NCBI RefSeq assembly: GCF_017163935.1
Contig: NZ_JABVZR010000002.1
Location: forward strand, 1,488,001-1,552,000
DNA from: Novosphingobium terrae
GTDB lineage: Bacteria > Pseudomonadota > Alphaproteobacteria > Sphingomonadales > Sphingomonadaceae
Reading direction: 5' to 3'
DNA length: 64,000 nt
This document shows, piece after piece, positions 1 to 8,902 of this stretch (positions are counted from its first letter, which is position 1; the number at the start of each line of letters is the position of its first letter). A program made the translations under genes and the position numbers. Below the pieces are notes generated by a model. It had not been told where the DNA came from. It did not search any database and saw only the letters and a program-made list of their open reading frames with translations.

Positions 1-1
1 C

Positions 2-1849
2 GGTTTCCAGGACGGCCAGTTCAACGTGACTTTCGATGGCATTCCCTGGGGGGATTCCAACGATTTCACGCATCACACCACCAGCTATTTCATGGCCCAT
101 GATCTGGGCCAGATCACCGTCGATCGCGGCCCGGGCACGGCGGCCACGATTGGCAACGCCACTTTCGGCGGTACGGTCTACACCCTTTCCAAGGCGCCGG
201 AAGACGCGTTCAGCGTCAGCCCCTATGCCTCCTATGGCAGTTTCAACACCTTCGACGCGGGCATCGAACTCAACACCGGCAAGCTCAACAGTTCGGGCAC
301 GCGCGTCTTCGTCGATGCCGAGACGCTCCGCTCGGATGGTTATCTCACCTTTGAACATCAGCGCCGCCAGAACATCTATGGCAAGCTGGTTCAGCCCATC
401 GGCGCCGATTTCACCTTCACCGTCGTCGGCATGTACGATCATGTCCACCAGAACATCTCGCTCGGCACGACACAGGCGGAAATGGCGCAATATGGCCGTA
501 ACTACGGACTTTCGAACAATCCGCTGATTCAGAATTATTATGGATACAATGCCGATTTCATCAACACCAACTTCGAATATGGCGATCTGGCGGGAAGCTG
601 GGGCGATGGCTGGTCGGTCGACAGCAAGATCTATTCCTATGCCTATATCCATACCGGCCTCAACGGCGAGGACCCCAACGGCGAATATCCCAATCAGGTG
701 ATGACGAGCCCGGGAGGCGCGCTGAGCGCAGGCGTGCCGGGGCAGTTGCTGACCAATGACTATCGCTCGATCGGCACGATCACGCGCCTGACCAAAACGA
801 TGCCGTTTGGCGATATCCAGACCGGCCTGTGGTACGATCACCAGACCAACTATCGCCACCTGACCGAGGTGGTGATGTCGAACAATCTGATCACCAATTA
901 TGACGACGCCGACACCGGCGCGATTAATGGTGTGGACCGCGATCTGCACCAGACAATGCAGACCTTGCAGCCCTATCTGCAGGTCAGCGTGAAGCCGGTG
1001 GCCGGGCTGACGCTCACGCCGGGCGTGCGCTATTCCTGGTTCCAGCGCGACGTGAACGCCATCGTCAACGTCAAATATCCCGCTGCCGCCAATTACAGCA
1101 ACACCTTCCATTCCTGGCTGCCGAGCCTGGAAGGGCGCTATGAGATCAACCCTCATTGGTCGGCCTATGCTCAGGTTGCCAAGGGTTTCCTGGCGCCTAA
1201 TGAGAACTATTTCAACTATGCCAACCCGTCATCGACCTCCTATCAGCCCGAGACGACATGGAATTACCAGATCGGCACCACGTGGAAGAAGGGCGGCCTT
1301 TCGCTGGCGGTCGATGCCTACCTAATCGATTTCTCGAACCTCATCGCCTCGATCGGCAGTGTCGGCGGGCTGCCGCTCTACGGCAATCTGGGCGGAGTGC
1401 ATTATCGTGGTCTCGAAGGCGAGGCGACGGTGCCTCTGGGCAAAGGCTTTAGCGTCTATGCCAATGGCTCGGTGAATTCCGCGCTGAGCACTGCGACCAA
1501 TTCCTGGGTGCCCAATGCTCCCAAGGGGACGGCGGCTGGTGGCCTGATCTACAGCCACAATGCGCTCTATGCTTCGTTTCTGGCGAAATGGATCGGCCCG
1601 CGTTACGGCGATACGGGCGATACGCAGCATCTGGGCGCCTACGCCACCGCCGATATCTCGTTTGGCGTCGATCTCGACCGGATCGTCCGCAATGCCTATG
1701 GTGCCAAGCTGAAGCTGAACATCCAGAACGTCACCAAAAATACCAAGATTATCAACCTCGCCGGTTATACGGTTGGAGCCGGTACGCCGCTTTATTGGGC
1801 TAACGCCGGGCGCAGTGTGTTTGCCACGATCGAATTCAAGATAAAGTGA
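2..1849 (+). CDS. TonB-dependent receptor, C-terminal part (cut by window start)
   Basis: Outer-membrane TonB-dependent receptor that would bring in a ligand using the TonB-ExbBD system. The frame is already open at base 2, so the start, signal peptide and first part of the plug lie outside the window; about 615 residues are visible. The visible start has the end of a plug (DGIPWGD, then ITVDRGPGTAATIGNATFGG, as in other receptors where this segment precedes the barrel). The rest shows alternating aromatic beta-strands and a C-terminal strand ending in FATIEFKIK, with terminal aromatic/hydrophobic residues as expected for an outer-membrane barrel. It converges on the quiC operon. The ligand cannot be read from the sequence; the shikimate/quinate genes nearby make a hydroxy-acid or an aromatic conjugate possible, but that is inference. 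Confidence 0.9.
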   Translation, partial: GFQDGQFNVTFDGIPWGDSNDFTHHTTSYFMAHDLGQITVDRGPGTAATIGNATFGGTVYTLSKAPEDAFSVSPYASYGSFNTFDAGIELNTGKLNSSGTRVFVDAETLRSDGYLTFEHQRRQNIYGKLVQPIGADFTFTVVGMYDHVHQNISLGTTQAEMAQYGRNYGLSNNPLIQNYYGYNADFINTNFEYGDLAGSWGDGWSVDSKIYSYAYIHTGLNGEDPNGEYPNQVMTSPGGALSAGVPGQLLTNDYRSIGTITRLTKTMPFGDIQTGLWYDHQTNYRHLTEVVMSNNLITNYDDADTGAINGVDRDLHQTMQTLQPYLQVSVKPVAGLTLTPGVRYSWFQRDVNAIVNVKYPAAANYSNTFHSWLPSLEGRYEINPHWSAYAQVAKGFLAPNENYFNYANPSSTSYQPETTWNYQIGTTWKKGGLSLAVDAYLIDFSNLIASIGSVGGLPLYGNLGGVHYRGLEGEATVPLGKGFSVYANGSVNSALSTATNSWVPNAPKGTAAGGLIYSHNALYASFLAKWIGPRYGDTGDTQHLGAYATADISFGVDLDRIVRNAYGAKLKLNIQNVTKNTKIINLAGYTVGAGTPLYWANAGRSVFATIEFKIK

Positions 1850-2060
1850 CCTCCTGGACCACGCCAATAGGCTGACTTGTTGCCCTGCCTTGCGATGTTT
1901 GACTTTCATATCTCGAAGTCATTGCCGCGAGATGTAACGCTCGAGCCAGCTTCGTGAAGAAAGCGTTTAACCGATCCGAGACACCCTGCTTGCAGCCTAT
2001 TTTAAAAATCTTTACATAATTGTTAGATTTTATTTCTGCACAGCGGGTTATCTACATCAA
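1850..2060. other. convergent intergenic gap, AT-rich at its right end
   Basis: The gap lies between the ends of the first TonB receptor and quiC. The right part (about 2000-2060) is AT-rich. I see no clean terminator hairpin and no credible gene in it. Confidence 0.5.
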
Positions 2061-3965
2061 TTAAATTTCATCGGAACTGCGATGCACCGCCTGTGCGTTT
2101 AGTCTCACCGTGGCATTTGTGGCGCCGTAAGCGTCATAAGTTCGCCGCTCTACGACCTCGAAGAAGATGCGTTTGGCGATAGCGCGGCTGTAAAACTGGA
2201 AGTATTCTCCATCACCGTCGCGGTCATAGAGGATATTGTACTCGGCCATGCGCGCCACCAGATCAGGCGAAAGATCGAAACGCGCCTCGAGATCGGCATA
2301 ATAATTGGGGCCCAGCGCCAGAAAGGGCAGGCCAGCCTCCTTCGCGTGAGCAGCCGTCGCGAAAATATCCCGGCTCTGGAAAGCGATATGCTGCACCCCT
2401 GCGCCGAAGTAATGATGCAGGAAACGCGTGGATAGGGCATTGGCGGCCAGGGATCCGTTCAGGGTGAAGCGCAGGGCGCGCCGCCCCTGTTCATCGGGTC
2501 GGCTTTCTACGGCCTGACTGTAGACAATGCCCATCGGATCAGCGATTTCCAGCAGCGGCGTCTTGGACACGTCCAGGAGACTGGTATAAAAGAGCAGCCA
2601 GCTCAGAAATTCCTCATAATGCATGGTCTGGGCGACATGGTCGATGGCGACCAGATCGTCACGTCCCGCGGCATGTTCGCTGAGCCCACCCGTCGGCGGG
2701 GCTGGGAATTCCTGCTCCCACATCGTTTCGCGCGTGGCTGCGTCGACCAAATAGAGAAGCGATCCTCCAATACCGCGTAGCGCTGGGATCTGCCATTCGT
2801 CAGGCGCGATCGGCTGAGTGAAACGTTCGATGTCAAGCGCTTCGGCCCGTGCGATGGCGCTCGTCTGATCGTCCACCGCCAGGCCCAGTGCGCAGACCGA
2901 GCCTCCGTGGACGATGTCGAAACTGTGGGCCAACCCCTCTGGTTCGGAGTTGATGACCAAATTGATGTCACCTTGCCTCCACCGCACGACATCCTTGTTG
3001 CGGTGCCGGCCCGCAGGGGCGAAGCCCAGCGCGTGGAAGATGCGCTCGAAATCCCGCGCCTCGGCATGGCTGGCAGCGAATTCGATGAATTCCACCCCCA
3101 CCGGGTCGATCGGAACGGGCAGCTCGCCACGCTTGCCCAGGACTATACCGGCACGATCATGGAGTGTCCGTAGCGAGCGGAGGCCGTCGCGCGCAATCTG
3201 GTTTGCCGACCCCGCGCGAAACCGGTCATTGAAAATCTCCAGGCTCCAATAACCGTCATAACCGATGCGGCGCAGCTGTGCGCCATAGGTCGTCAGATCG
3301 AAATCGCCTTGACCCGGCATGCATCGGAAATGGCGGCTCCAATTGAGCGGGTCCATCTGAAGGATCGGCGCATCCGCCCATTGCACGATGAACAGCTTGT
3401 CCGCACGAACGTCCGCAATGCTTGCGCTTGGGATGGAGCGTGCCAGCGAATGGAAACTATCGAGTGCCAGCCCCAGAGCGGGGTGATCGACATCGCGCAC
3501 CAGCGCCCAGGCATCGCGATGGTCATGGACATGGAGGCCCCAGGCAAGCCCCTCATAGGCGATGCGCTTGCCATGCTCGCCCGCGACCCTGCCGATGTGG
3601 GCCAGATCCTCCAGCAGTTGCTCACGCTGGCCGGAGGAATGGGGAGAACAGTTCGAGCACAGCAGGATCAGGTCGGTATCAAGATCCTCCATCACCTGGA
3701 ATTTCCGGCGCATCCGCTCCTCTGCCTTATCGCGCAGGTCCCTGGGCAGGCCCTCGTAATCACGGAAAGGCTGGAACATCGAAATCGCAAGACCGAGGTC
3801 CTTGCAGATCGCACCGATCTCCTTGGCCGACTGCTGGGCGCACAGAAGATCGTTCTCGAAGATTTCCACCGCGTTGAAGCCACACCCTGCGATGGCGGAC
3901 AGCTTTTCCACCAGCGATCCGCTGATCGAGATTGTTGCGATGGAGGAGCGGAAAGGCTGGGTCAT
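2061..3965 (-). CDS. quiC: 3-dehydroshikimate dehydratase, two-domain bacterial type (QuiC)
   Basis: Converts 3-dehydroshikimate to protocatechuate, the step that sends quinate and shikimate carbon to the beta-ketoadipate pathway; cytoplasmic. Length is 634 aa, the size of the two-domain Pseudomonas QuiC enzymes (about 635 aa). Residues 1-270 are a sugar-phosphate-isomerase-like TIM barrel (start MTQPFRSSIATISISG; metal-site stretches AYEGLAWGLHVHDH, LGLALDSFH, DGYWSLEIFND). Residues about 285-620 resemble the 4-hydroxyphenylpyruvate-dioxygenase/VOC fold (VEFIEFAASHAEA, AIDHVAQTMHYEEF, GVQHIAFQSRDIF, EYFQFYSRAI). AGGAG lies 8-9 nt before the ATG. It is the last gene of the minus-strand operon, 81 nt after aroE. 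Known of the family: divalent-metal dependence of the barrel domain. Context with AroE and AroQ supports the call strongly. Confidence 0.93.
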   Translation of the reverse strand: MTQPFRSSIATISISGSLVEKLSAIAGCGFNAVEIFENDLLCAQQSAKEIGAICKDLGLAISMFQPFRDYEGLPRDLRDKAEERMRRKFQVMEDLDTDLILLCSNCSPHSSGQREQLLEDLAHIGRVAGEHGKRIAYEGLAWGLHVHDHRDAWALVRDVDHPALGLALDSFHSLARSIPSASIADVRADKLFIVQWADAPILQMDPLNWSRHFRCMPGQGDFDLTTYGAQLRRIGYDGYWSLEIFNDRFRAGSANQIARDGLRSLRTLHDRAGIVLGKRGELPVPIDPVGVEFIEFAASHAEARDFERIFHALGFAPAGRHRNKDVVRWRQGDINLVINSEPEGLAHSFDIVHGGSVCALGLAVDDQTSAIARAEALDIERFTQPIAPDEWQIPALRGIGGSLLYLVDAATRETMWEQEFPAPPTGGLSEHAAGRDDLVAIDHVAQTMHYEEFLSWLLFYTSLLDVSKTPLLEIADPMGIVYSQAVESRPDEQGRRALRFTLNGSLAANALSTRFLHHYFGAGVQHIAFQSRDIFATAAHAKEAGLPFLALGPNYYADLEARFDLSPDLVARMAEYNILYDRDGDGEYFQFYSRAIAKRIFFEVVERRTYDAYGATNATVRLNAQAVHRSSDEI

Positions 3966-4046
3966 TAGGTATGGTCTCCTGGCGATCCTTGGGCCTCCGC
4001 GATCCGCTGCTTGAGGTAAGCAAGCAGCAGATCGCGAACGCCGTAA

Positions 4047-4871
4047 TCAGCTCAGCGGGATGGTGATGGCGGCGATCACCGCGGCCGTGTCAGGGCGAAC
4101 GCCGCGCCACCAGGCAAAGGCTTCGGCCGCCTGCTCGGCAAGCATGCCCACGCCATCGGCGATCGCGATCTGCGGGGCGCCTTCGCGCGCAATGCGCAGA
4201 AAGGGCGTAAGGCCTTTGCCGTAAGCCAATTCATAAGCCAGCGTGGCCCCCCCAAAGGCATCCGCGCTGATCGGCGGAGCATCGCCCGTCAGGCTGGCGG
4301 AGGTGGCGTTGATCACCAGATCATAGGCGCCCGCTTCGACGGTATCATAGCCGCCAGCCGAGACATTACCATGGCTGGCGCCAATGCGGGCCAGTTCCTC
4401 GGCCTTGCCGACTGTGCGGTTGACGATGTGCAGGACTGCTGGTTGCTGCTCCAGGAAAGGCAGGAGCGCGCCCCTTGCGGCGCCGCCCGCACCCAGCATG
4501 AGCACCCGCCGCCCGGTCATCGCCTGCTGCAGATTGACGGTGATGTCGCGCACCAGCCCGACGCCATCGAAATTCTCGCCCTCGACGCCCTCGACGCCAA
4601 AGCGCAAGGCGTTGACGGCGCCAGCAAGCTGGGCGCTGGGGCTGGTCTTATCGGCATAGGCATAGGCATCGAGCTTGCACGGCGCGGTGATGTTGAGCCC
4701 CTTGCCGCCCGCTGCCCGGAAATCATCGGCGACCGAAGCGAAACCACCCTGCGGGACGAGGATCTTGTCATAGACGATGTCCTGCCCGGCGGCCTTGGCA
4801 AACATGCCATGGATCAGCGGGGATTTGGAATGATCGATGGGATTGCCCACCACGGCATAGCGGTCTGTCAT
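4047..4871 (-). CDS. aroE: shikimate dehydrogenase family protein (catabolic AroE/QuiB-like)
   Basis: Interconverts shikimate and 3-dehydroshikimate with a nicotinamide cofactor. The protein has 274 aa, the usual size. The N-terminal substrate domain has SKSPLIH near residue 15 and GLNITAPCK about residues 58-66, where the Lys is the catalytic residue. The usual GxNVTxPxK is slightly altered, with Ala-Pro-Cys before the Lys. The NAD(P)-binding domain has LMLGAGGAARG near residue 126 and VNRT near 151. The start ATG overlaps the stop of the upstream CoA-transferase gene as ATGA, with AGGAGG 7 nt upstream, so translation is probably coupled. Sitting between a CoA-transferase gene and quiC, it is more likely a catabolic dehydrogenase for imported shikimate (or quinate) than the biosynthetic AroE. 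Cofactor and quinate activity cannot be read by eye. Confidence 0.9.
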   Translation of the reverse strand: MTDRYAVVGNPIDHSKSPLIHGMFAKAAGQDIVYDKILVPQGGFASVADDFRAAGGKGLNITAPCKLDAYAYADKTSPSAQLAGAVNALRFGVEGVEGENFDGVGLVRDITVNLQQAMTGRRVLMLGAGGAARGALLPFLEQQPAVLHIVNRTVGKAEELARIGASHGNVSAGGYDTVEAGAYDLVINATSASLTGDAPPISADAFGGATLAYELAYGKGLTPFLRIAREGAPQIAIADGVGMLAEQAAEAFAWWRGVRPDTAAVIAAITIPLS

Positions 4872-6082
4872 CGTACAGCCTCCTCTTCATACAGCACGCC
4901 ATCGGCGCGCATGGCCGCGATCGCATCGGCGTCGTAACCCAGTTCGGCGGCGATGGCGGCATTGTCCTGACCCAGCAGCGGGGCCGAGCGGGTGGGCCGC
5001 GTATCGGCATCGCGGAAGCGATAGGGCAAGTTGCAGGCTTTGATCGGCCCCAGCACGGGGTCGTCGAGATCCACGATCATCTCCCGCGCGACGATCTGCG
5101 GGTCGTTGATGACCTGATCGATGGTCTGGACCGGGGCGCTGGGAATGCCGGCGGCTTCCAGCGCGGCAATGGCGGCATGCTGCCCCGGCTGCGCCGCGAC
5201 CCAGGCGCTGACCAGCGGCAGGATCTCCAGCCGATGGGCGTTGCGCCCGGCTGTGGTGTGGAAGCGGGTGTCGCCGGCGAGGGCCTCGCCGCCGATCAAC
5301 AGCGCCAGCCTGCGCCAGGCATCGTCAACCTGCGCCGCAATCACCAGATGCCCATCCCGCGCGGAAAAAACACCGTAGACGGTGGAATTGGGCATATCCG
5401 ATCCGGTCTGCTGCGGCATCACCGCACCGTTCGACATCAGATACTCCTGCACCGCGTAATCGTGAATCGAGACGGTGCAGTCATAGAGCGAGAGATCGAT
5501 ATGCGTGCCCTTGCCGGTCTGCGTGCGGCCATACAATGCGGCGCAGACGGCGGCCACACCGTGAGTCCCGGCATAGAGGTCGGCGATCGACACGCGCAGC
5601 AGCGGGGGCGGAGCGCCCGGCACGCCGAGTTGCGCGAGCAGGCCGCTCTTGGCCTCGGCGATCAGGCCGAAGCCTGCCTTTGCCGCATCGGGTCCGGTGT
5701 GACCATAGGCCGAGACCGAGCAATAGATCAGGCCCGGATTTTTTGCCGACAGTTCCTCATAGCCTAGGCCCAGTTTGGCCAAGGCGCCGGGGCGATAGTT
5801 CTCGACGAAGACATCGGCGCCCGCGATCAGGCGCTGCATCAGCTCGGCGCCGCGCGGGTCTTTCATATCGACCGCGAGACCGCGCTTGCCCATGTTCTGC
5901 TGGATGAAATAGCCGCTGCGCCCGTCGCGGATAAAGGCGTGGCTGCGCCCGGCATCACCCGCACCGGGGCGCTCGACCTTGATGACATCGGCGCCCATCG
6001 CCGCCAGGCTGCGCGACAGATGCGGCCCGGCAAGGAAATGCGAGTAATCGATGACGCGGATGCCCGCGAGGGGGAGGCTCAT
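4868..6082 (-). CDS. CaiB/BaiF (class III) CoA-transferase
   Basis: Moves CoA between an acyl-CoA donor and a carboxylic acid; cytoplasmic. The 404-aa length is normal for the family. The N-terminus is typical (PLAGIRVIDYSHFLAGP, then MGADVIKVERPGAGD), with NMGKRGLAVDMKDPRG following. The family's catalytic Asp is expected in the IDLSLYDCTVS segment, where an Asp is present. The start overlaps the stop of the MaoC gene (ATGA) and its stop overlaps the aroE start (ATGA), so all are made from one message. Together with MaoC it suggests CoA activation and hydration of an unsaturated acid. The substrate is unknown; mesaconate/itaconate-type chemistry is one precedent for this gene pair, given only as a possibility. 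Confidence 0.9.
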   Translation of the reverse strand: MSLPLAGIRVIDYSHFLAGPHLSRSLAAMGADVIKVERPGAGDAGRSHAFIRDGRSGYFIQQNMGKRGLAVDMKDPRGAELMQRLIAGADVFVENYRPGALAKLGLGYEELSAKNPGLIYCSVSAYGHTGPDAAKAGFGLIAEAKSGLLAQLGVPGAPPPLLRVSIADLYAGTHGVAAVCAALYGRTQTGKGTHIDLSLYDCTVSIHDYAVQEYLMSNGAVMPQQTGSDMPNSTVYGVFSARDGHLVIAAQVDDAWRRLALLIGGEALAGDTRFHTTAGRNAHRLEILPLVSAWVAAQPGQHAAIAALEAAGIPSAPVQTIDQVINDPQIVAREMIVDLDDPVLGPIKACNLPYRFRDADTRPTRSAPLLGQDNAAIAAELGYDADAIAAMRADGVLYEEEAVR

Positions 6083-6546
6083 CGTGCGTTCTCCTGGGGG
6101 CGCAGCGGGATCATCAGGCGATGTTCGCCCGCCTGGACGACCTCACCATGCTGGTTCACCAGCTCGCTGGGCAGAATGACGATGCCCCAGCCCGGGCGAC
6201 TGCTCGACTGGCGCTTCGAACCGACGTGGAAGCGCACGCGCACCCGGTCGCCCAGCTTGATCGGCAGGATGAACTTCCATTCCCAGCCCAGCGACATACC
6301 GGGCACGAAGCGCATGTCGGCCTGGGTCTTGAGGCCGTCGGCAATCGACAGGCCGAACAGCCCGTGTGCCACCCGCGTGCCGAAAGGCGTGGTCCGGGCG
6401 TAATCCTCGTCGGTGTGCACCGGCGTGTGGTCGCCGGTCAGGTCGGCATAGGCCAGCACCCTGGCCTCGGTCACTTCATAATCATGCGTTTCGCAGGCAT
6501 CGCCCACGGCGCACTCGTCCCAGTAGAGTTCATTGATCGTCGTCAT
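6079..6546 (-). CDS. MaoC-like (hot-dog fold) enoyl-CoA hydratase
   Basis: Hydratase of the MaoC/R-specific enoyl-CoA hydratase family; would hydrate an enoyl-CoA made by the neighbouring CoA-transferase. The hydratase-2 signature is clear: ADLTGDHTPVHTDEDYAR, with the family's Asp and His, then GTRVAHGLFG. About 155 aa, the size of a single hot-dog domain. The frame is open further upstream to 6594, but an ATG at 6546 (MTTINELYW) follows the VOC stop by one base and gives a family-like N-terminus; an ATG at 6555 is the alternative. It overlaps the CaiB start by 4 bases. Confidence 0.85.
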   Translation of the reverse strand: MTTINELYWDECAVGDACETHDYEVTEARVLAYADLTGDHTPVHTDEDYARTTPFGTRVAHGLFGLSIADGLKTQADMRFVPGMSLGWEWKFILPIKLGDRVRVRFHVGSKRQSSSRPGWGIVILPSELVNQHGEVVQAGEHRLMIPLRPQENAR

Positions 6547-6547
6547 G

Positions 6548-6946
6548 TCAGCCATCCATTCCCAGGCGCGGATCGACCGCCCGAACCGCAGCAACGGCGC
6601 CGGGGGCTGCCTGGATCAGTTCCAGTTCGAGATTGTCGGGCAAGAGGATCCAGTTGCGGCCATGCGGCAGCGTGGTGACGCCGTAAGCCGCCGCCCGTTC
6701 GAGCGCCGCATCGAGATCATCGACCATGATGCCCAGATGCAGAAAGCGGCCTTCGGGCCCCTTGAAATCGGGTGCGGCACGCAGCTGCATCCCCCCGAGT
6801 GTCCAATACTGCTCGGGTTCCTCGAGCGTGCCCTGCACCTCGCGAAAGGTCATGTTGAGCACGTCTTCAAAGAAACGGATGTGCCAGTGGATGTCGGCGA
6901 CCAGGATCGCGACATGCTCGACATAGCCTGTGGGGCGGGCACTCAT
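6548..6946 (-). CDS. VOC (glyoxalase/bleomycin-resistance) fold protein
   Basis: Single VOC-domain protein of 132 aa with two beta-alpha-beta-beta-beta halves: YVEHVAILVADIHWHIRFF at residues 8-26 and FLHLGIMVDDLDAALERAA at about 68-86. The first half has the His of the usual metal site (EHVAILV); a second His lies in LHLGIM, and LELELIQ near residue 110 supplies an acidic ligand. Members act as isomerases, epimerases, lyases or dioxygenases, so the exact reaction is open; in this operon an epimerase or isomerase on a CoA ester is one reading. The start overlaps the stop of the reductase gene (ATGA) and it is followed without spacing by MaoC. Confidence 0.8.
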   Translation of the reverse strand: MSARPTGYVEHVAILVADIHWHIRFFEDVLNMTFREVQGTLEEPEQYWTLGGMQLRAAPDFKGPEGRFLHLGIMVDDLDAALERAAAYGVTTLPHGRNWILLPDNLELELIQAAPGAVAAVRAVDPRLGMDG

Positions 6947-7914
6947 GCGTGGGTCCTTCCGTCGATGGAGGCAAAGATACCGCTCGCCTCGATGCCCTTG
7001 ATGCAGGCGACCAGCGCGGCATTGACCGGCGTGGGCACGCCATTGCGCTGGCCCCGCGCAACGATCGCGCCGTTGATGAAGTCGATTTCGCTGCGCCCGC
7101 CCTTGAGAATGGTGGAAAGCATCGAGGTGCGGAAATTATCGGGTAGTCCGGCGCTCGCCATCCTCCATGCCTCCATCGGCTCGGAAATGGTGAGGGCAAT
7201 GCCTTCCGACCGGGCAACCGCCATGGCTTCGGCAACGGCGGCGCAGGCGGTGCGCTCGATCTCGGGCTGAGCATAAAGCTCGCCATAGGGCATGCGGGTG
7301 ATCGTCGAGAGCGCGCCGGTTGCCGCATTGATCAGAAGCTTGTCCCAGATCGCAGAACGAATGTCCGCCGGCATCTCGGTCGGCACGCCATGGTCGCTCA
7401 TCAGCCGGGCGATCTGCGCCGCGCGTTCCGATGGCTGTCCATTGAGTTCGCCGATCAGCGTGCGCTTGCCCTGCACCGTGGCCTGCACCTTGCCCGGGGC
7501 CAGCATCAATCCGCCAACATAGGTCTTGCCGCCGATGATCCTGCCTCGGCCCAGGATCTCGCTCAGGACATCTTCCTGGCCCAGCCCGTTCTGAAGCGAG
7601 AAGACCGTGCTGTCCGGACGCAGGATGGAGGCGGCGTCAAGCGCAGCCTGCTCGGTACCAGCCGAATGGGTGAGGACGATTGCGACATCGAATGTCTCGC
7701 CGATGGCGGAGCAATTCGCATAGGCGGAAACGGGTACGGGAGTCGCAGAGCCGTCCGGGGCTGCCAGCAAGAGTCCCCGGCTGTTGACAGCGTCGCGATG
7801 CTGCGGGTTGCGTGTGACCAATGCCACGCGGGCGCCGTGGGCAGCCAATGTACCCCCGATCGCGCTCCCGAGCGCCCCTGCGCCGATGATGGCTACTGAA
7901 AATGACTGTTCCAT
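6943..7914 (-). CDS. ketopantoate reductase family (PanE/ApbA-like) NADPH dehydrogenase
   Basis: First gene of the minus-strand shikimate operon. The 323-aa protein has an N-terminal Rossmann motif VAIIGAGALGSAIGG and the C-terminal domain motif DKLLINAATGALS, which carries the Lys and Asn residues used by 2-dehydropantoate 2-reductases. I chose the ATG at 7914 (MEQSFSVAII) rather than the longer open frame to 7983, because the N-terminal extension has no family character and would run through the divergent promoter. Catabolic operons often carry PanE-like proteins of unknown substrate. Here it more likely oxidises or reduces a 2-hydroxy/2-oxo acid in the pathway than serves pantothenate synthesis; that is inference. 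Confidence 0.85.
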   Translation of the reverse strand: MEQSFSVAIIGAGALGSAIGGTLAAHGARVALVTRNPQHRDAVNSRGLLLAAPDGSATPVPVSAYANCSAIGETFDVAIVLTHSAGTEQAALDAASILRPDSTVFSLQNGLGQEDVLSEILGRGRIIGGKTYVGGLMLAPGKVQATVQGKRTLIGELNGQPSERAAQIARLMSDHGVPTEMPADIRSAIWDKLLINAATGALSTITRMPYGELYAQPEIERTACAAVAEAMAVARSEGIALTISEPMEAWRMASAGLPDNFRTSMLSTILKGGRSEIDFINGAIVARGQRNGVPTPVNAALVACIKGIEASGIFASIDGRTHA

Positions 7915-7971
7915 GGCTGCGATCGTATCGAACCGTGGTGATTGGTCTATGCAATGCCTCCAATACCATGT

Positions 7972-7986
7972 ATTGTGAAACACAAT
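7972..7986. promoter_or_regulatory. perfect LysR-type T-N11-A dyad overlapping the lysR start codon
   Basis: ATTGTG-AAA-CACAAT is a perfect 6-bp inverted repeat with a 3-nt spacer. It has the T-N11-A geometry of LysR-type binding sites and its last two bases are the first two of the lysR ATG. It sits in the 70-bp gap between the divergent operon start (7914) and lysR (7985), as expected for a site that represses lysR and activates the operon. Confidence 0.7.
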
Positions 7987-8902
7987 GATGGCGGATCCGC
8001 ACCTTCTGGCCAGCTTCCTGGCGATTTATCGCCACGCCACGGTGACGGCAGCAGCAGAATCACTCGGACTGCAACAACCCACTGTTTCGCTTCATCTGCG
8101 CGCGCTGCGCGATCTGTTTGATGACCCGCTTTTCGTGCGGCAGGCGGGCCGGATGCTCCCTACCCCTCGGGCCGACGCATTGGCTGGGCCGGCGAGTGAT
8201 GTTCTTGACCGCCTATCACAGCTCACAGCACCTCTTCCCATCTTCGACGCCCAGGCGAGCAAGCGCACCTTCCGCCTAGCGATGACCGATGCTAGCCAGG
8301 TCACCTTGCTTCCGGCTGTTCTCGACCACTTCACAGATCACGCGCCGGGGCTCTCGGTGGTTGTTCGCCTTATCGACGACGCGCTGCCTGCGGCGCTGAT
8401 CGGTGGAGAGGTGGATCTGGCGCTTGGCCATATCCCATGGCTGGAAGATTGTCGGCAACAAGCGCTCTACACCCAGAACTGGGTCTGCCTGCGCCGGCGA
8501 AGCGACGCCAGATTGGACCGCGCCGCTTATGAAGCGGCCGATCATGTCACGGTCGCCTCCGGCACCGGGGCGCATCTGCTGGATGAGTCCCTGAAGAACG
8601 CGGGCATAACCCGCCGCATTCGTCTGGTCGTTCCGGGCTTCCTCGGACTTGCACCGATCATTGGCAGCAGAACGTATCTGGCGACGATCCCGCGGCATTC
8701 CGGCATGACGCTGGCAGCCCTCGATCCACGCACCCAGGTTTGTGAATTACCTTTCGAAGCGCAAAGCTTCAGGGTCTCGCAATATTGGCATGAAAGATAC
8801 GAACGAGATCCTGGCCTGATCTGGCTGCGAAAAACCATGCTAACTCTCTTTAGCAAGGCCGCCAACGCCGACACCCTGCAACGGGATCAGAGCAGCCCTT
8901 AG
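7985..8902 (+). CDS. LysR-family transcriptional regulator
   Basis: The 305-aa protein has an N-terminal winged helix-turn-helix at residues 5-62 (LASFLAIYRHATVTAAAE, QPTVSLHLRALRDLF, DPLFVRQ) and a LysR effector domain after about residue 90. It diverges from the shikimate operon with a 70-bp gap and has a perfect LysR-type dyad at its own start codon, so it is probably the local activator/autorepressor, with shikimate, quinate or protocatechuate as plausible co-inducers. Two ATGs in tandem (7985, 7988) are possible starts. If the dyad is bound, initiation of its own translation or transcription would be directly affected. Confidence 0.9.
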   Translation: MMADPHLLASFLAIYRHATVTAAAESLGLQQPTVSLHLRALRDLFDDPLFVRQAGRMLPTPRADALAGPASDVLDRLSQLTAPLPIFDAQASKRTFRLAMTDASQVTLLPAVLDHFTDHAPGLSVVVRLIDDALPAALIGGEVDLALGHIPWLEDCRQQALYTQNWVCLRRRSDARLDRAAYEAADHVTVASGTGAHLLDESLKNAGITRRIRLVVPGFLGLAPIIGSRTYLATIPRHSGMTLAALDPRTQVCELPFEAQSFRVSQYWHERYERDPGLIWLRKTMLTLFSKAANADTLQRDQSSP

